This document shows, piece after piece, positions 28,423-36,339 of a stretch of DNA of 52,644 bases (positions are counted from its first letter, which is position 1; the number at the start of each line of letters is the position of its first letter). Origin of the DNA: Acd1 sp049973945. GTDB lineage: Archaea > Thermoproteota > Thermoprotei_A > Sulfolobales > Sulfolobaceae. The notes beneath the pieces are model-generated. The model was given only the letters and a program-made list of their open reading frames with translations, was not told the DNA's origin and made no database searches. The translations under genes were made by a program, and so were the position numbers. Where the stretch lies: assembly GCA_049973945.1 (NCBI GenBank), contig JBMFJH010000011.1:1-52644 (forward strand), given 5' to 3'.

Positions 28423-28689
28423 CTAAACGTAGGAAATGACTACGGAAACCGCCTCGTTCAGGCCGAGCTTGGACGAGAGCCTCTCGAGGGCTTTGGCTAA
28501 AGCGTCGAAGACTTCCCTGTTCTGCCTGACCAGGTCGGCGTTCAGGGCGTAGCCCACTATGATGGCCTCCTTCACGCTCTTGCTCCTGAGGTACTCGTCG
28601 AGGACGTCGTTGAGCACCTTCTCTACGACCCTCTTGTCGACCTTCCCCTTGACCGAGTTCAGGATCGCTAAAGCTTCCTCGACGCTCAC
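28423..28689 (-). CDS. Small helical protein coupled to UMP kinase
   Basis: I do not recognise this 88-residue protein. It is predicted all-helical and acidic (EEALAILNSVKGKVDKRVVE, then DLVRQNREVFDALAKALERL), with no cysteines and no membrane segment. Its start codon overlaps the stop of the UMP kinase gene by 4 nt, so it is translationally coupled to it. No further function can be assigned. Confidence 0.65.
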   Translation of the reverse strand: MSVEEALAILNSVKGKVDKRVVEKVLNDVLDEYLRSKSVKEAIIVGYALNADLVRQNREVFDALAKALERLSSKLGLNEAVSVVISYV

Positions 28690-29360
28690 TGCGGGATCAC
28701 CCTGGAACCCACTTCCTTCCCTTCCAAGTACTTCCTTAAGTCCCTGAAGTGCAGCACCCTGACGGGGATCCCAGACCTCTTGAGTATCTTAGCCGCCAGA
28801 GGGTCTATCAGCTCGTAAGTCCCTGCCCTGACGTCCTGATCTTTGGAGAGTATTTCCATGAGCTGGGTGAGGGTTACCTCTTTCAGAGGCCGAGCGTCGG
28901 GGTGCTTTCTCGGGTCTCTGTCGTAAACGCTGTCGACAGTTGTAGCGAGTATCAGCTCCCTGGAGCCCGTGACTTCCGCGACGAGAGACGCGACGCCGAC
29001 CGTGGACTGCCCCGGCTGAAAGCCCCCAGTGACCACCGGCCTCGAGACGCTCCAAACCCTGACGAACTCCTCGAGGCTCTGGGGAACCCCCTTGTAGCCG
29101 TCTAGGTAAAGGGCGACGAGGAGGGCGTTGAGCCTTGAGGCCTCTATCCCCAAGAGGTCGAGGAAGCCCTCGTTGAGTCCCAATTGCCTGCCCTTAGAGA
29201 TTATTCTCCTCGCCAGCTCCCCTCCGCCCGTGACTACGGCCAAGTCCTCCTTCCTCGAGAGATCCTTAACGGCCTTGAGCGTTTCGAAGAGCTCGTCTGA
29301 CTCGAAGAGCTTACCCGTGAGCTTGAGAGTTAAGGTCACGTGGGGCTTTGGAACCTGCAC
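28686..29360 (-). CDS. pyrH: Uridylate kinase, archaeal type
   Basis: A 224-residue amino-acid-kinase-fold protein. The N-terminal TLTLKLTGKLFESDEL carries the Lys of the phosphate site. AVVTGGGELARRIISKGRQLG, LDLLGIEASRLNALLV, VTGGFQPGQSTVGVASLVAE, ATTVDSVYDRDPRKHPDA and AGTYELIDPLAAKI all match archaeal UMP kinases. It phosphorylates UMP to UDP. The GTG start at 29360 is 17 bp after the Cren7 stop, so read-through from the cren7 promoter is possible. Confidence 0.92.
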   Translation of the reverse strand: MQVPKPHVTLTLKLTGKLFESDELFETLKAVKDLSRKEDLAVVTGGGELARRIISKGRQLGLNEGFLDLLGIEASRLNALLVALYLDGYKGVPQSLEEFVRVWSVSRPVVTGGFQPGQSTVGVASLVAEVTGSRELILATTVDSVYDRDPRKHPDARPLKEVTLTQLMEILSKDQDVRAGTYELIDPLAAKILKRSGIPVRVLHFRDLRKYLEGKEVGSRVIPQ

Positions 29361-29376
29361 AAAAAAGCGTTGAGTT

Positions 29377-29556
29377 TCAGCTGACGGGGTAGTCGTCGGG
29401 TAGCTTCGTCCTGAAGTACCTGCCCGTCTCTGGGTCCTTGAAGAGCCCTATCTTGACTCCCTTCCTGCCCTTCGGCGCCAGCTCCCAGACCTTCTCTGGG
29501 ACTAGCTCTACTTCCTTGCCATTCGGCGTCTTCACTTTGACTGGCCTCTTGGACAT
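29377..29556 (-). CDS. cren7: Chromatin protein Cren7
   Basis: 59 residues starting MSKRPVKVKTPNGKEVELVP. The rest (EKVWELAPKGRKGVKIGLFK, DPETGRYFRTKLPDDYPVS) is nearly identical to the conserved crenarchaeal Cren7, an SH3-like protein that binds the minor groove and kinks DNA. An upstream in-frame ATG at 29607 gives 17 extra residues. It is rejected because the palindromic TATA CTTATATAAG (29581-29590) places the transcript start at the ATG 29556. Confidence 0.97.
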   Translation of the reverse strand: MSKRPVKVKTPNGKEVELVPEKVWELAPKGRKGVKIGLFKDPETGRYFRTKLPDDYPVS

Positions 29557-29580
29557 CAATTTCTGAAATTGGCAACAATT

Positions 29581-29590
29581 CTTATATAAG
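29581..29590 (-). promoter_or_regulatory. TATA box of cren7
   Basis: CTTATATAAG, a perfect palindromic TATA, centred 29 nt before ATG 29556. It also decides the start codon. Confidence 0.7.
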
Positions 29591-29597
29591 CCTGGGG

Positions 29598-30383
29598 TCA
29601 GACGCACTGGCTAGTCCCGCCGTCGAAGTCTATCACCGACCCTGTCAAGTACGACGATAGGTCGGAGGCCAAGTAAACTAGGAGGGAGCCCAAGTCGTTC
29701 TCTATGTCGCCGAACCTCCTAACGTCGCTCCTCTCTATGACTTCTCTCTTGATGACTTCATCGAGGCTCTGTCCAGTCCTCTTAGCGAGCTCCTCGAGCC
29801 CCTTCACGGCACCGGGGGTTCTGAAGCTCCCCATCCTGACCACGTTGAAGGTTACGTTGTACTGGGCGTAGTGGTGGGAGAGAATCTTGGCGAGCTGAAT
29901 CAGGGGCGCCCTGGAGACGTCAGCCAGGACGAACTGGGGCTGGGGCTCCTTGACTGTCCAAGAGGAGAGGTAGATCACCCTACCCCACCTCTGCCTCACC
30001 ATGTCGTTGAGGACGGCCTTAGTGAGGGCTACTGCCGAGAGGAGGTAGAGGGAGACCGCGTAGTCCCAGTCGTTCAGGCTCGTATCCTCGAAGTAGGAGG
30101 GCTCGTTCGGGGGGTTACCCGCGTTGAGTATCAGGACGTCCACTCCGCCCATCGCTTGCTTGGCGAACTCGACCAGCTTGACCAGGCTCTCCCTGTCCGT
30201 GAGGTCTGAAGTGATCCCGTAGACTTCCGGGCTTATTTGCCTCAGCTCCTCGAGTGCAGACTTCAGTTTACCTTCGCTCCTCGAGGTTATGACGACCTTC
30301 GCGCCCTCAGCCAGGAACCTCTTCGCAACGCCCTTCCCTATGCCCTCGCTCGAGGCCGTAACCAGAACCCTCTTACCCACCAC
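29598..30383 (-). CDS. SDR-family protein without the YxxxK catalytic pair
   Basis: About 261 residues. The Rossmann motif VLVTASSEGIGKGVAKRFL, LILNAGNPPNEPSYF and the C-terminal DFDGGTSQCV are normal for short-chain dehydrogenases. Ser is present (YLSSWTVKEP), but where YxxxK is expected the sequence reads ADVSRAP, with Ala for Tyr and Arg for Lys. The protein may therefore not be a standard dehydrogenase. The start GTG 30383 is preceded by GAGGGT as ribosome binding site and overlaps the Pus10-like gene end by about 11 nt; TTG at 30416 would add residues. It is the last gene of the aIF5A-SRP54-Pus10-like run. Confidence 0.75.
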   Translation of the reverse strand: MVGKRVLVTASSEGIGKGVAKRFLAEGAKVVITSRSEGKLKSALEELRQISPEVYGITSDLTDRESLVKLVEFAKQAMGGVDVLILNAGNPPNEPSYFEDTSLNDWDYAVSLYLLSAVALTKAVLNDMVRQRWGRVIYLSSWTVKEPQPQFVLADVSRAPLIQLAKILSHHYAQYNVTFNVVRMGSFRTPGAVKGLEELAKRTGQSLDEVIKREVIERSDVRRFGDIENDLGSLLVYLASDLSSYLTGSVIDFDGGTSQCV

Positions 30384-31467
30384 GCTTACCCTCAAGCCTG
30401 CCCACCAGGACGTCAATCAATTTGCTGGATTGGCCGAGGGCCTTGACCATGTCGACCGCTATTATGTCCTGATCGCTCAGGCCCAGAACCCCCTTGGCCT
30501 CTTCCCAGTTCCTGGCCGTCACCACGGTCTCGCAGATGTCGCCGTAAACCCTGACCTCGCTGGAGGTCTTGCCACACAGGTGAAGAACCCTGTACTGCCT
30601 GCTGGAGGGCTTTAGCGTGAAGACGGCCTTAAGTTCCTTGCCCCTCAGCTCGCCCAGGTCCTTCATCGAATAGCCCAGGAAGTTGCCCTCCACGGGTTTC
30701 TGCGAGACCAGCAGGAACTCGTCGAGAACCCTTACCGCCGAGAGTTCGGAGTAGGGTGATTGGACTTCGCCTACCTCGCCCTCTAGCGATTTCCCTGAGC
30801 CCCTAGCGTACCACGTCGAGATCGGGACGTTCCTGGAGAGCCTGACGTAGGCGATGACATGCTTCCTCCTTATTTCGTTGACCTTGACCTCGCCAGTCTC
30901 GAAGTTGTAAATCACTTCGACCTCAGGGTCGTTGGGGTCGGGTTTGTATCCCGTGGCGTAGAGCCTCCTGCCCGCCTCCCTCTTCAGCTCGTCCTTCAAA
31001 GGCTCGTAGTGCACGAGGTTCGCCTCGCTGACTAAGCTCGTTTCCCTCTCCCTTATTTGAGTAGGCAACTTGACCCCTATCACGAACCTCCTGTCCGCGG
31101 GAACCTTCTCCTTAACGGCGTTCACGAGGGCCTCCAGCATTTCGTCGAACTTGCCCTCGCAGACGAAGCAGGTCTTCTTCTGGGGCTTAACGCCGAAGTA
31201 GAACTCATATAGCCTTTCTGAGTGGGTTATCATGTTCTCCAGGACGACCTTCAGGGGCTCTAGATCCTGAATTTCCTGATCCTTGACCTTCCTGTCTATC
31301 TCTAATAAGAGGGCGACCTTTATCGCCCTGCCCCTCTCCTCGTCCGTGAGGCCTGTGGCGAGCTTGGAGAACGCCCTCCCCAAACAGTGGTCGCAGAGTG
31401 GGTAAGAGCTCAGGAGCCTGAGGGCCTGGTCTAAGACTCCTTCACTCTTGAGGGATGTACTTGCCAA
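30373..31467 (-). CDS. Pus10-like THUMP protein lacking the recognisable catalytic Asp motif
   Basis: 364 residues. The N-terminal zinc-binding region has LCDHCLGRAFSKL (about 24-36) and KKTCFVCEGKF (about 96-106), as in archaeal Pus10. A THUMP-like segment follows, with HVIAYVRLSRNVPISTWYARG near residue 220. I cannot find the RxDxD catalytic motif expected next in tRNA pseudouridine-54/55 synthases; the following 140 residues look unlike it. It may be a degenerate or divergent Pus10 that binds tRNA without catalysis. The TTG start at 31467 overlaps the SRP54 gene by 26 nt, so the start is the least certain point. Confidence 0.65.
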   Translation of the reverse strand: MASTSLKSEGVLDQALRLLSSYPLCDHCLGRAFSKLATGLTDEERGRAIKVALLLEIDRKVKDQEIQDLEPLKVVLENMITHSERLYEFYFGVKPQKKTCFVCEGKFDEMLEALVNAVKEKVPADRRFVIGVKLPTQIRERETSLVSEANLVHYEPLKDELKREAGRRLYATGYKPDPNDPEVEVIYNFETGEVKVNEIRRKHVIAYVRLSRNVPISTWYARGSGKSLEGEVGEVQSPYSELSAVRVLDEFLLVSQKPVEGNFLGYSMKDLGELRGKELKAVFTLKPSSRQYRVLHLCGKTSSEVRVYGDICETVVTARNWEEAKGVLGLSDQDIIAVDMVKALGQSSKLIDVLVGRLEGKRGG

Positions 31468-32785
31468 AGAGCCTCGCGAGGTTCTTCCTCTTCTTGACCA
31501 TTTTAATCATGTTGTTGGTCATCTCGAACTGGTGAATCAACGCCTTTACATCGTCCACAGTCACCCCAGCGCCCTCGGCTATCCTCCTCATCCTAGACCT
31601 GTTGTGGATTAGCGATGGCTCGTCTAGCTCCTTGTAAGTCATGGAGTTCATTATTGCCATGAACTTCTCCATTTGCTTCTCCCCCAGCTTGAGGTGTTCT
31701 TCCTTGACCTGGAAAAGTGTCCCGAAACCTGGCATCATCTCCAGTAACTTCCCTAGACCTCCCTTCTTTAGGGACTTGAACTGCTTGTAGAGCAGGCGGT
31801 AGGTCAGCTTGCCCTTCCCCGCCATTACGTCCTCCATCTCCTTCTCGACCTCCTGGAACTCCTCTATGCTCTTGAGCCTCTCTACAATGCCCTGAATGTC
31901 GCCCATCCCCAGGATCCTCGAGACGAACCTGGGAGGCTCGAAGGGCTCTAGCTCGTCTATCTTCTCCCCAGTCCCGATGAACTTAATCGGGGCCTTGGTC
32001 ACCGCCACTGCCGTTAAGGCTCCACCGCCCTTAGCTGTGCCGTCCAGTTTGGTAACTATAATGGAGCCTATCGGGGAAGCCTCGTGGAACTTGGAGGCCA
32101 AATCGTAGGCCTTCTGCCCGATAGAAGCATCGATCACGAGGATCGTCTCGTCGGGATTTATGGCCTCCTTTATGGCCCTCATCTCGTCCATTAGGGCCTT
32201 CTCCTGGCCGTAGCCGTGCCTTCCGGCGGTGTCTACGATGATGACCTGAAAGCCCTCCTTGAGGAACTTCTCCACCCCCCTCTTCGCTATGCCTACAGCG
32301 TCGCTGTTGCCCCTCTCTCCGTAAACCGGAACGCCGATCTGGTTGCCCAGCTGGATCAGCTGATCTAACGCCGCGGGCCTGTAGACGTCGGCCCCTACTA
32401 AAGCCACTTTGAGCCCCTTCCTTTTGTAGAAGTAAGCCAACTTGCCCGCGGTCGTAGTCTTCCCAGAGCCCTGAACGCCGACCAGCATTATCACGTAAGG
32501 CAATTTGCTCGGCATGACGTTGGGCTTCTTATCTCCGCCGAAGAGGGAAACCAGCTCCTCGTAAACGATCTTGAGGAACCACTCGCGCCTGTCCACGTAG
32601 GTGGGGGGCTTCTCCTCCTGAAGCCTCTTCCTTATCCTCTCGGTCAGCTGGTAAACGACTTTGACGTTTACGTCCGCCTTAATTAGGGCGACCTGTAAGT
32701 CCTTCAGGAAGTCGTTTACGGCCTTATCGTAAGCTGAGGATCCAGACAAAAACTTCTTTACTGCGTCCCTTAGACCTTCAAGCAC
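31442..32785 (-). CDS. srp54: Signal recognition particle GTPase SRP54
   Basis: 447 residues with the N, G and M domains. The G1 loop is VGVQGSGKTTTAGKLA (about 102-117), then VDTAGRHGYGQEK (G3), TKLDGTAKGGGALT (G4 and insertion) and FIGTGEKIDELEPF (G5). A methionine-rich M domain follows (MPGF, MAIMNSMTYKEL, SRMRRIAEGAG), which binds 7S RNA helix 8 and signal sequences. It targets nascent membrane and secreted proteins to the Sec translocon with FtsY. Its start overlaps the aIF5A stop by 8 nt. Confidence 0.97.
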   Translation of the reverse strand: MLEGLRDAVKKFLSGSSAYDKAVNDFLKDLQVALIKADVNVKVVYQLTERIRKRLQEEKPPTYVDRREWFLKIVYEELVSLFGGDKKPNVMPSKLPYVIMLVGVQGSGKTTTAGKLAYFYKRKGLKVALVGADVYRPAALDQLIQLGNQIGVPVYGERGNSDAVGIAKRGVEKFLKEGFQVIIVDTAGRHGYGQEKALMDEMRAIKEAINPDETILVIDASIGQKAYDLASKFHEASPIGSIIVTKLDGTAKGGGALTAVAVTKAPIKFIGTGEKIDELEPFEPPRFVSRILGMGDIQGIVERLKSIEEFQEVEKEMEDVMAGKGKLTYRLLYKQFKSLKKGGLGKLLEMMPGFGTLFQVKEEHLKLGEKQMEKFMAIMNSMTYKELDEPSLIHNRSRMRRIAEGAGVTVDDVKALIHQFEMTNNMIKMVKKRKNLARLFGKYIPQE

Positions 32786-33185
32786 CTTCCTTGACCCTCA
32801 TGATCTTCTTCCTTCCCATGATCTCCCAATACTCGATTTCCACGCCGTCCGCGAGCTTGTTCGCTATTTCGGGCTCTTTCGGCATCTCCATCTCGAAGGT
32901 CTCGAACGTGTTGAGGTCCATCACTTGGAGCTTGTCGCCCATCACCTTGAGCACCTGGCCTACCTTCTTCTCTATTATCGGGACTTCGACCTGGGAGTCC
33001 ACCGGAGCCATGAGGGTCTTCTTGGCGCCCGTGAAGAGGCCTACGGCGATGACGTTGGCCTTAGCGCTCCCGTGCTTCCCCGTCTTGGCCTTCGTTATCT
33101 CGACTACCCTACAGGGCTCTCCGTCTATCACCACGTAGCTGCCGACTTTCAGGTCGCCCACCGTCGCGTACTGAATGCCCATCAC
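32778..33185 (-). CDS. Translation factor aIF5A
   Basis: 135 residues. The N-terminal SH3-like domain contains ITKAKTGKHGSAKANV with hypusine-site Lys37, followed by the OB-fold C-terminal domain. It promotes peptide-bond formation at difficult sequences such as polyproline. Lys37 is modified by deoxyhypusine synthase, whose gene lies at 36329-37267. ATG 33185 and ATG 33182 are adjacent; either may be used. It heads the run aIF5A, SRP54, Pus10-like, SDR. Confidence 0.95.
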   Translation of the reverse strand: MMGIQYATVGDLKVGSYVVIDGEPCRVVEITKAKTGKHGSAKANVIAVGLFTGAKKTLMAPVDSQVEVPIIEKKVGQVLKVMGDKLQVMDLNTFETFEMEMPKEPEIANKLADGVEIEYWEIMGRKKIMRVKEGA

Positions 33186-33225
33186 GGATCGTGAGATCTC
33201 TTGAGGGGATTGGGCAAATAACTTT

Positions 33226-33283
33226 GTTGCTCCGAGCTTTGGCCCCTCATCACTGGTCAGGAGGATCCTCTCTTCACAGCAAC
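33226..33283 (-). ncRNA. Candidate C/D box sRNA (imperfect D box)
   Basis: On the minus strand: terminal stem GTTGC, box C-like GTGAAGA, 10-nt spacer, D' CTGA, 3 nt, C' GTGATGA, 12-nt spacer GGGGCCAAAGCT, D-like CGGA, then GCAAC closing the stem. The order and spacing are those of archaeal C/D guide RNAs, but the D box is degenerate and neither spacer matches the rRNA of this window. It lies between aIF5A and a zinc-ribbon gene. Confidence 0.35.
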
Positions 33284-33316
33284 GGGATTTTTAACGAACA
33301 TCAAGATTTAGGAGTT

Positions 33317-33469
33317 ATGGGCTGGAAGATACGGTGCAGGGTGTGCAACACCGAGCGGGTAATCAGGATAAGCTTCGACATCTCGAAACAGCCTGCGGTT
33401 TATTATTATTGCAACGTCTGTAAAAGGAACACTTTTAACGACATCCTCGAGTACATTGACGAGGGATGA
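33317..33469 (+). CDS. Small two-CxxC zinc-ribbon protein
   Basis: 50 residues beginning MGWKIRCRVCNTERVIRISF. Two CxxC pairs, CRVC (about 7-10) and CNVC (about 33-36), should bind one zinc in a ribbon fold. No specific function is recognised; tiny zinc ribbons of this kind are common among Sulfolobales conserved proteins. TATA ATTTTTAACG at 33287-33296 is 26 nt upstream of ATG 33317, so the mRNA is leaderless; the longer frame starting at 33191 is rejected. Confidence 0.75.
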   Translation: MGWKIRCRVCNTERVIRISFDISKQPAVYYYCNVCKRNTFNDILEYIDEG

Positions 33470-33515
33470 AGAGGCTCCAGACTTTGAGCGGTGAAATGAC
33501 CTGTCTCGGCCGACC

Positions 33516-34676
33516 TCAGGCAATGTAATCGTTGCTCTTGACCTTCTCTGGGATGTAGTTGAAGGCAAGGAACTTCAGGCCCTTGCTCGCCATGGCCTCG
33601 ATCTCGAGCTTCGACTTCTTCTCTAGGAACATAGATATCTCCTTCTCCCAGGCCTTGGTCTTGAACCACTCGTAGTTCTTGAGCTCCAGGGCCCTCTTTA
33701 TGTCAACGTCCTTGGCCTTAATTATGAAGTTCTTCCTCTCCTGCTCGCTCAGGTAGGGCTTCTTGTTCTTGTCACCGAAGACGTCCGACATGGAAACGCC
33801 GAGGAACCTCGCCTCTGGGGTGGCGAGCCTCTCGCTCTCGTGGGACAGCTGAATCGAGCCTATCCTGAAGACGCTGTAGATGTACCACCCGTAAGGGTCT
33901 GCGTCCGTGAGGATGTAAACGGGGAGCTTGAGCTCCTCGTTGAGCCTCCTGACGAACCTCCTTGTGGCCCTGTCAGGCTGGCCTCCGCTCGTGACCAGAA
34001 TGACCTTGTACTGCTTCCAGAATCCGATCCTGTGGAGCTGCTGGAACACAGCGTCCTTCTCTATGACCAACACGTACTCAGCGTCGTAATCGAGGAACTC
34101 TATGAAGTCCGGGGTGGGCTCAATCGCGTAGGCGCCGTGGCCCATCTTGCTCAGGTCGATGACGTCGTTACCGCTCCTTATCCTCATGTCGCCTACCACT
34201 TTCCCCTTCTCCTTGCTGAGGATCAGCATCTCCTCCCTGAGCAGCTTCGTGTAGACCTCAATGTCCACGATGACGTCGTCAGACTCGTCCTGCTCGTCCC
34301 ACGTGTTCTCCTCGTGGACTTTGCCCGTCGGCTCCTTCAGGAGGAGGGTGTGCTTGCCCCTGTAATAGAGGTCACGTATCGTGGGGTATTCGTCGTTGAT
34401 CAGGGCCTCGTAAATGATGCTCGCCATCAGTACGGTCTGCATGAACTTCTTTGCCTCGTTCAAGTCCAGGAAGTTCCTCTTCAGCCTGTCCTCCCCCAGG
34501 AGGAGGAGCTTCCTCTGCTTGTCGTAGACAGTGTTGCTCAGGGTCCTCTTCGGGATCTCTAGTACTGGAGGCTCGCCGTTCTTTACGTCCTCTATCAGCT
34601 TGACGAACTTCTGCCTTAAGATTTCGGCGGCCTGCTTCCTCTTCTCCTTGTCTATTTTTGAGACGAACTCGCTCAC
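33516..34676 (-). CDS. top6A: DNA topoisomerase VI subunit A
   Basis: A 386-residue Spo11-like subunit. The winged-helix CAP domain carries the catalytic Tyr in IRDLYYRGKHTL (Tyr104/105). The Toprim domain has VIEKDAVFQ (Glu) and TDADPYGWYIY (DxD). Together with subunit B it forms the A2B2 type IIB topoisomerase that relaxes and decatenates DNA with ATP. Its ATG overlaps the subunit B stop (ATGA), so stoichiometric expression is expected. Confidence 0.96.
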   Translation of the reverse strand: MSEFVSKIDKEKRKQAAEILRQKFVKLIEDVKNGEPPVLEIPKRTLSNTVYDKQRKLLLLGEDRLKRNFLDLNEAKKFMQTVLMASIIYEALINDEYPTIRDLYYRGKHTLLLKEPTGKVHEENTWDEQDESDDVIVDIEVYTKLLREEMLILSKEKGKVVGDMRIRSGNDVIDLSKMGHGAYAIEPTPDFIEFLDYDAEYVLVIEKDAVFQQLHRIGFWKQYKVILVTSGGQPDRATRRFVRRLNEELKLPVYILTDADPYGWYIYSVFRIGSIQLSHESERLATPEARFLGVSMSDVFGDKNKKPYLSEQERKNFIIKAKDVDIKRALELKNYEWFKTKAWEKEISMFLEKKSKLEIEAMASKGLKFLAFNYIPEKVKSNDYIA

Positions 34677-36271
34677 AGCTCCTCCACCTTGTAAGCTTCT
34701 ATTTGGGCCTTCATGGACTCGTCCAACCCTAAACGCTGGAAGACCAGGTCGGTAAGCTTGAGCTTTAACTCTTTATATACGTCGTTCTGCGTGTCCCTCT
34801 TGTTCACGACGAAAGCCGCGAGGCTCTGGCTGACCTCTGGGATGTACTTGAGGTAAGTTATGAGCTTCATTTTGGCCTCCATTTCCTTCTTCTTCTCCGA
34901 GATGTAACGCTCCAGCTTTCTGGCGACCTCCTGGATCGCGTTCTTGATCTCCCTCTCGATCTCCTCGACGTCAGAAATGCTCTCCTTGCCCGCGCTCTTG
35001 TATGGAACCTTAGTGCTACACAAGTGAACCATAACAACTAGGGGGTACTGATCCCCTTCAATACCGTAGTTCTTCCAGTCGATCTCCTTAGTCGCTACCT
35101 TGTAAATCACGTCGGAGCCTTCGTCGTAAACGAGGGGAATCTTGTTGGCGTACCTCAGCACTATCGGCTCGGGTTGCGGGACTATGTCGCCCCCGTAAGC
35201 TATCCCGACCTCAACGATGAAGGGGTGCCCCTGATACGCTTTAGGTTTCCTGGTCACAGCTGCGACGAACTCGGGGTTGAAGCTCTTTTTAAGTCCAAGC
35301 TCTATTAAATCTTCACCAATCACCGAAAGCGCCTCCGGCGACGGAGGCCTCAGCTTCTCTAAGTTCTTCATGGCGTTAACCAGGTTCGCTATTTGCTCGT
35401 CGGTTAGCTTGTGAATCTCCACACTTCCTCTAAGCCCGGCCTTCTGAAGGATCTCGTCAGCCGTGGCCTCACCCACGTGCTGGAACTCATTTATCAGGAA
35501 GTCCCTCAGCTTGATCGCCTTGCCGTCTTTTTGGTGGATCATGTACTTGATCTGCTCTATGTCCACGCCGTAGGGGTGGGGCTTGACCTCCTTGGGTGGT
35601 TTCGGTATTTTATTGGTTAGCCTCTCGAAGTAGTGGACGTTCCCTTCGGGATCCTTGAAGACGAACTCGGCGTACGGAGTGATTATGTAGGTCCTCTTGA
35701 TATACTCAAGTATCTTGGACTTAGACCTCTGCCAGTCTCCTACTAGGTAAATGGTAACGCTGGTGCCGTGCCAGCCGTTGGGGTTATCTATTGACCTCCT
35801 CTCTAGGACGACGGGCTCGTTCTTCAACGAGTCGATCTTCAGCTTGAACATGTAGATCCTCTTGGAGCCCTTGGGCGACGTCACTACCTCCAAAGGCCTC
35901 TCTTGATACATCTGGCTGTAGAGTACCGCGGCCTTAACGCCTAAGCCATACATTCCCCTGGACTGCCTGAGCACGTACTTCGAGCTGTAGAGCACCCTAG
36001 CGAACGCGTTTGGAACGACGTGGGGCGGAATCCCTATGCCGTTGTCCTCGACGTTGACCCTGTATATTTGCCTGGCCTCGTCGACAAGGGATATCTCGAT
36101 CTTCACGGTCGGGAGAATCCCGTGAACGTCAGTCGCGTCTAAAGCGTTCTCCACGAGCTCCCTAACGGTCTGATAAAGTGCCCTACTGGGGTTAGAGAAG
36201 CCCGCCAGCTCGGGGTTCCTCTTGAAGAACTCGGCGGGCGAAATCGTGGTGTACTTCTCCTGAGAAGACAT
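34673..36271 (-). CDS. top6B: DNA topoisomerase VI subunit B
   Basis: A 532-residue GHKL ATPase. The Bergerat motifs are VRELVENALDATD (N box), VEDNGIGIPPHV (G1) and GMYGLGVKAAVLYSQ (G2). An H2TH-type middle domain and transducer follow, with the catalytic-lysine region near KSAGKESISDVEEI. The start ATG 36271 is preceded by AT-rich sequence with short repeats (36303-36339) and the TATA-like ACTTTTAGG, so the pair probably has its own promoter downstream of the deoxyhypusine synthase gene. Confidence 0.96.
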   Translation of the reverse strand: MSSQEKYTTISPAEFFKRNPELAGFSNPSRALYQTVRELVENALDATDVHGILPTVKIEISLVDEARQIYRVNVEDNGIGIPPHVVPNAFARVLYSSKYVLRQSRGMYGLGVKAAVLYSQMYQERPLEVVTSPKGSKRIYMFKLKIDSLKNEPVVLERRSIDNPNGWHGTSVTIYLVGDWQRSKSKILEYIKRTYIITPYAEFVFKDPEGNVHYFERLTNKIPKPPKEVKPHPYGVDIEQIKYMIHQKDGKAIKLRDFLINEFQHVGEATADEILQKAGLRGSVEIHKLTDEQIANLVNAMKNLEKLRPPSPEALSVIGEDLIELGLKKSFNPEFVAAVTRKPKAYQGHPFIVEVGIAYGGDIVPQPEPIVLRYANKIPLVYDEGSDVIYKVATKEIDWKNYGIEGDQYPLVVMVHLCSTKVPYKSAGKESISDVEEIEREIKNAIQEVARKLERYISEKKKEMEAKMKLITYLKYIPEVSQSLAAFVVNKRDTQNDVYKELKLKLTDLVFQRLGLDESMKAQIEAYKVEEL

Positions 36272-36302
36272 CAGCTAATCCGCACCAAAGCAAATTGTAA
36301 TA

Positions 36303-36339
36303 ACATAACCTAAAAGTTATGTCTCAATTTATGTCTCAA
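36303..36339. promoter_or_regulatory. Repeats upstream of top6B
   Basis: The inverted repeat ACATAAC/GTTATGT (36303-36322) overlaps the TATA-like ACTTTTAGG of top6B (minus strand). ATGTCTCAA occurs twice, at 36319-36327 and 36331-36339. The arrangement could be an operator; the second direct repeat overlaps the end of the deoxyhypusine synthase gene. Confidence 0.35.

Noticed and set aside
33840..34562. A 240-codon plus-strand frame over topoisomerase VI subunit A
   Set aside because: Antisense shadow of a confidently identified gene.
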